Shown here: in pieces, positions 61,236 through 64,000 of the stretch
Position numbering within the stretch: the stretch's first letter is position 1
How the letters are laid out: every line of letters begins with the position of its first letter
Source of the DNA: Jackrogersella multiformis
Lineage: Eukaryota > Ascomycota > Sordariomycetes > Xylariales > Hypoxylaceae
Direction of reading: 5' to 3'
DNA: 64,000 nucleotides
NCBI GenBank assembly: GCA_902806575.1
Contig: CADCXD010000005.1
Span: 3,348,001 to 3,412,000, forward strand
Notes under the pieces: generated by a model
Told to the model about the DNA's origin: nothing
Database searches by the model: none
The model's input: the letters and a program-made list of their open reading frames with translations, nothing else
Translations under genes and position numbers: made by a program

Positions 61236-63406
61236 ATGTCGTGGAGAAATCAAGGTATCACGGGATCCAACAATATCCCTCTTGGAAAAAGTCGTCGATT
61301 TAAAGGCGAAGATGACGATGCGCCAGAAATCGGAGGTGATGACTTCGGCCTTGCTAATGGTGATCGCGACTTGAAGCGCGGTCGTAGCCCTGAGCCCAGT
61401 AAGTCATCTCCATCATACTTATGCTTTGTCCTATTCATTTCAGTGATGGAAACTAATCCTACCCTGAAGGAACTGATGCAGATGGCACTCGACGTCGGAA
61501 GAAGCGCAATCGATGGGGTGATGCGTCCGAAAACAAAGCCGCCGGCCTGATGGGTCTTCCAACCGCTATTGTCGCCAACATGACTAGTGAACAACTCGAG
61601 GCATACACCTTGCATCTCAGAATCGAGGAGATCAGCCAGAAGCTACGAATAAACGATGTCGTGCCTGCTGATGGCGATAGGTACGTTCGGCGTTGATTAT
61701 GATCCAATAACTTGTTTGCGCAAACATACCTAACTAACGTTCCATGCAGATCTCCTTCACCCCCACCGCAGTATGACAACCATGGTCGTCGTGTTAACAC
61801 TAGAGAATACCGTTACCGCAAGCGACTCGAAGATGAGAGACACAAACTAGTTGAGAAGGCCATGAAGACCATTCCTAACTACCACCCGCCTCAGGACTAC
61901 CGACGGCCCACCAAGACCCAAGAGAAGGTCTATGTGCCCGTCAATGACTATCCAGAGATTAACTTCAGTGAGATTGCTAACCCTCTAACCTTTCTAACTA
62001 TGTCTTTGCCCCCTCTTGTTCTTCGGGATATTGCCAGGACTGTCGTTATATCTCGATGGATGACATGCCGGTTTTTGGCCTCATCTAACTCACCCCGTGC
62101 TCTAACCGTCTTGTTACAAACACTAACACCTAGGTCTTTCTACTAAAGTTGGTCTACTTATCGGCCCTCGTGGCAACACGCTGAAGAAAATGGAGACAGA
62201 ATCAGGGGCTAAGATTGCCATCCGCGGAAAAGGTTCCGTAAAAGAAGGCAAAGGTCGGTCCGATGCTGCCCATGCTAGTAACCAGGAGGAGGATCTACAC
62301 TGCTTGATCATGGCAGACACTGAGGAGAAAGTCAACAAGGCCAAGAAATTGATTCACAACGTGATTGAGACTGTAAGTTTTTATTTTTATTTATTTTTTA
62401 CAAGCCGCTCTTCCGAACATTTACTAATAACAATACCATAGGCTGCCTCCATTCCCGAGGGTCAAAACGAGCTCAAGAGAAACCAGCTTCGAGAACTAGC
62501 CACATTGAACGGTACTCTACGTGACGACGAGAACCAGGCCTGCCAGAACTGTGGACAGATCGGTCATCGCAAGTACGATTGTCCTGAGAAGCAGAACTTC
62601 ACAGCCAACATCATCTGCCGAGTTTGTGGCAACGCCGGCCACATGGCTCGAGATTGTCCTGATAGACAGAAGGGTGCTAGTTGGCGCAATGATGGTCCTC
62701 CCCGTGCTGCTGGTCGTATTGGTAGCGGAGATGCTGTCGACCGTGAATACGAGGTACGTATCTGTCAGAATGGCCGAACAAGGATAATATCTAACTTTCT
62801 CTTCAGCAATTCATGCAAGAACTCGGAGGAGGTTCCAGCGGACCCCCAGCTCGTATCGAAGCCGGTCCTGGCTCCTATAACAATGCTGGTGGTGACGCGA
62901 AGCCTTGGCAGCGAGGTCCGACAGGCGCTGCTGCTCCATGGCGCTCACGCAACAATGACCAGAACCACGAAGGTGGCGGAAGCGGCGGCGGTGGTGGCGG
63001 CGGTGGCAGCGGCGGCGGCTCAGCTCCTTGGCGTGACCGTCATCGTGGTAATGACAACCATGGAGGCGATTACTATGGAGGCCAAAGTCAAAACTACAAC
63101 GGTGGTTCTTCGGCTCCTGGGGCAGCACCTTGGCATCAAGCTGCTGCTGCTGCCGGACAACAACAGCAGTATTCCGGCTATCCCGGCTATTCGGGCTACG
63201 GCGCAGCTCCTGGCATGGGGCCACCTCCAGGTCTTGCTCCACCAGGTGGTTCTCTCGGTGCCCCTCCTGGACTGCCACCGGGAAATATCAATGCATTGAT
63301 CCAGCAATATGCCAACGGCGCGGCGCCTCCCCCACCGCCCCCGCCTGCTGGCGAAGCTCCTCCCCCACCCCCCGGTGATCAACCTCCTCCTCCTCCTGGT
63401 GCTTGA
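61236..63406 (+). CDS. Branchpoint-bridging protein BBP/SF1
   Basis: Splicing factor of 571 aa that recognises the intron branch site in the early spliceosome (Msl5 in yeast, SF1 in animals). Exons are 61236-61398, 61482-61680, 61750-61967, 62149-62372, 62442-62753 and 62807-63406, phases consistent. Visible parts: an SF1 helix-hairpin segment (MTSEQLEAYTLHLRIEEISQKLR); the conserved REYRYRKRLEDERHKLVEKA; a KH/QUA2 RNA-binding region at about 190-290 with GLLIGPRGNTLKKME as its GxxG loop; two CCHC zinc knuckles at 302-315 and 327-340; then a Gly/Pro/Gln-rich C-terminus ending in poly-Pro, the usual partner-binding tail. Exon 4 starts at an AAG acceptor; a TAG acceptor 15 bases upstream is also in frame, but the chosen one gives the family's exact INFIGLLIGPRG sequence. 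Confidence 0.95.
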
Positions 63407-64000
63407 GCGTGGGGAGCATACGGATCGACCAAGCTATTTCAATACTAACTTGCCAGAATTGGCCGCGCCGTATGCATTTCGGGTTGTCACGTCCTGCTAA
63501 CGATTCTACCGTTGCATATTGATTCTGACCTTAGTGCTAACCATTTTCGTACGTATTGCTTCAGGTTCGTGCTGACTTTTGACACCTATGAGCTCAAGGA
63601 ATACGAACCTGTAATTTCAAGGTTACGAGTAGGGGGACCACGCGATTGTATCATAGGACTAACTAGGTAGACAGCAATGGGGATGTTATTGGTAATATTT
63701 CCTACTCGTGGAATTTATATGTAATACGTGTCTCGTAGTGATGTTTCTATTTAGTAAACTAATACCGTATCCTAATCGGTGTTGGATACCTATCTCCTAT
63801 GCTTAGGAAGTAGATATTCTACTTATCTGGTAATATTAAAGATTATACCGAGGTACCTGCATGTTGGCATATGTAGGTGCTAGCAGGGGTTTTTCTTGGG
63901 AGCTTGGGCCAACCCTAACCCCCGCACTGATTACCTACCAGGTAGGTATCCATGCTGCTATGTAATGTCGTAAGCTGCAACTTCCAATGGAGGTTTCCCT
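63407..64000. other. 3' flank of BBP
   Basis: Downstream region with scattered TAGG repeats (for example about 63939-63950). No gene is seen before the window ends. Confidence 0.45.

Noticed and set aside
55706..63406. GTPase, GST and BBP as a functional operon-like unit
   Set aside because: They are unrelated, have separate promoters, and the first is on the opposite strand.

Overview
The window looks like nuclear DNA of a filamentous ascomycete (Pezizomycotina, most likely a Sordariomycete; the order cannot be fixed from sequence alone). The evidence is short GT-AG introns of about 45 to 180 nt with CTAAY-like branch sites, a fungal Zn2Cys6 regulator, fungal-type protein families, and two long blocks reduced almost to A and T by repeat-induced point mutation (RIP). 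Intergenic DNA is littered with palindromic TACCTAGGTA/TAGG repeats that are absent from exons and from the RIP blocks.

Layout. 1-6.2 kb is gene-poor and holds only a broken zinc-ribbon remnant. 6.2-10.1 kb carries an ammonium transporter and an unrecognised Pro/Ser-rich protein. 10.5-23.4 kb carries four minus-strand genes: a Zn2Cys6 transcription factor, an SMP/C2 membrane-contact protein of the Mug190 type, a small SAM-dependent methyltransferase, and an unrecognised 601-aa protein. 24.14-31.03 kb is a complete but dead Ty3/gypsy retrotransposon (element A). 31.9-47.5 kb carries a Tho1/SARNP-like SAP protein, an unrecognised 174-aa protein, a very large DH-PH-like protein and a peroxisomal enoyl-CoA isomerase. 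48.71-55.19 kb is a second, partly deleted copy of the same retrotransposon in the same orientation (element B). 55.7-63.4 kb carries a divergent Rho-type GTPase, a Ure2-like glutathione transferase and the splicing factor BBP/SF1.

How the genes relate. This is mostly unlinked housekeeping: nitrogen uptake, transcription, mRNA splicing and export (BBP and Tho1), lipid-contact and peroxisomal lipid metabolism, and small-GTPase signalling (a Rho-like GTPase and a RhoGEF-like protein about 11 kb apart, with the second retroelement between them). I see no biosynthetic cluster, CRISPR, rRNA or tRNA. All gene models were spliced by eye. For the multi-exon genes the exon phases were checked and add up to whole codons, and several contain micro-exons of 20-28 nt that automated callers often miss.

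The most notable points are the RIP-erased gypsy pair, whose reverse transcriptase and integrase can still be read through the mutations and whose outer edges escaped mutation; the unusual Rho-like GTPase without a prenylation motif; the 601-aa orphan with a PP1-docking-like motif; and the dispersed CCTAGG palindromes.
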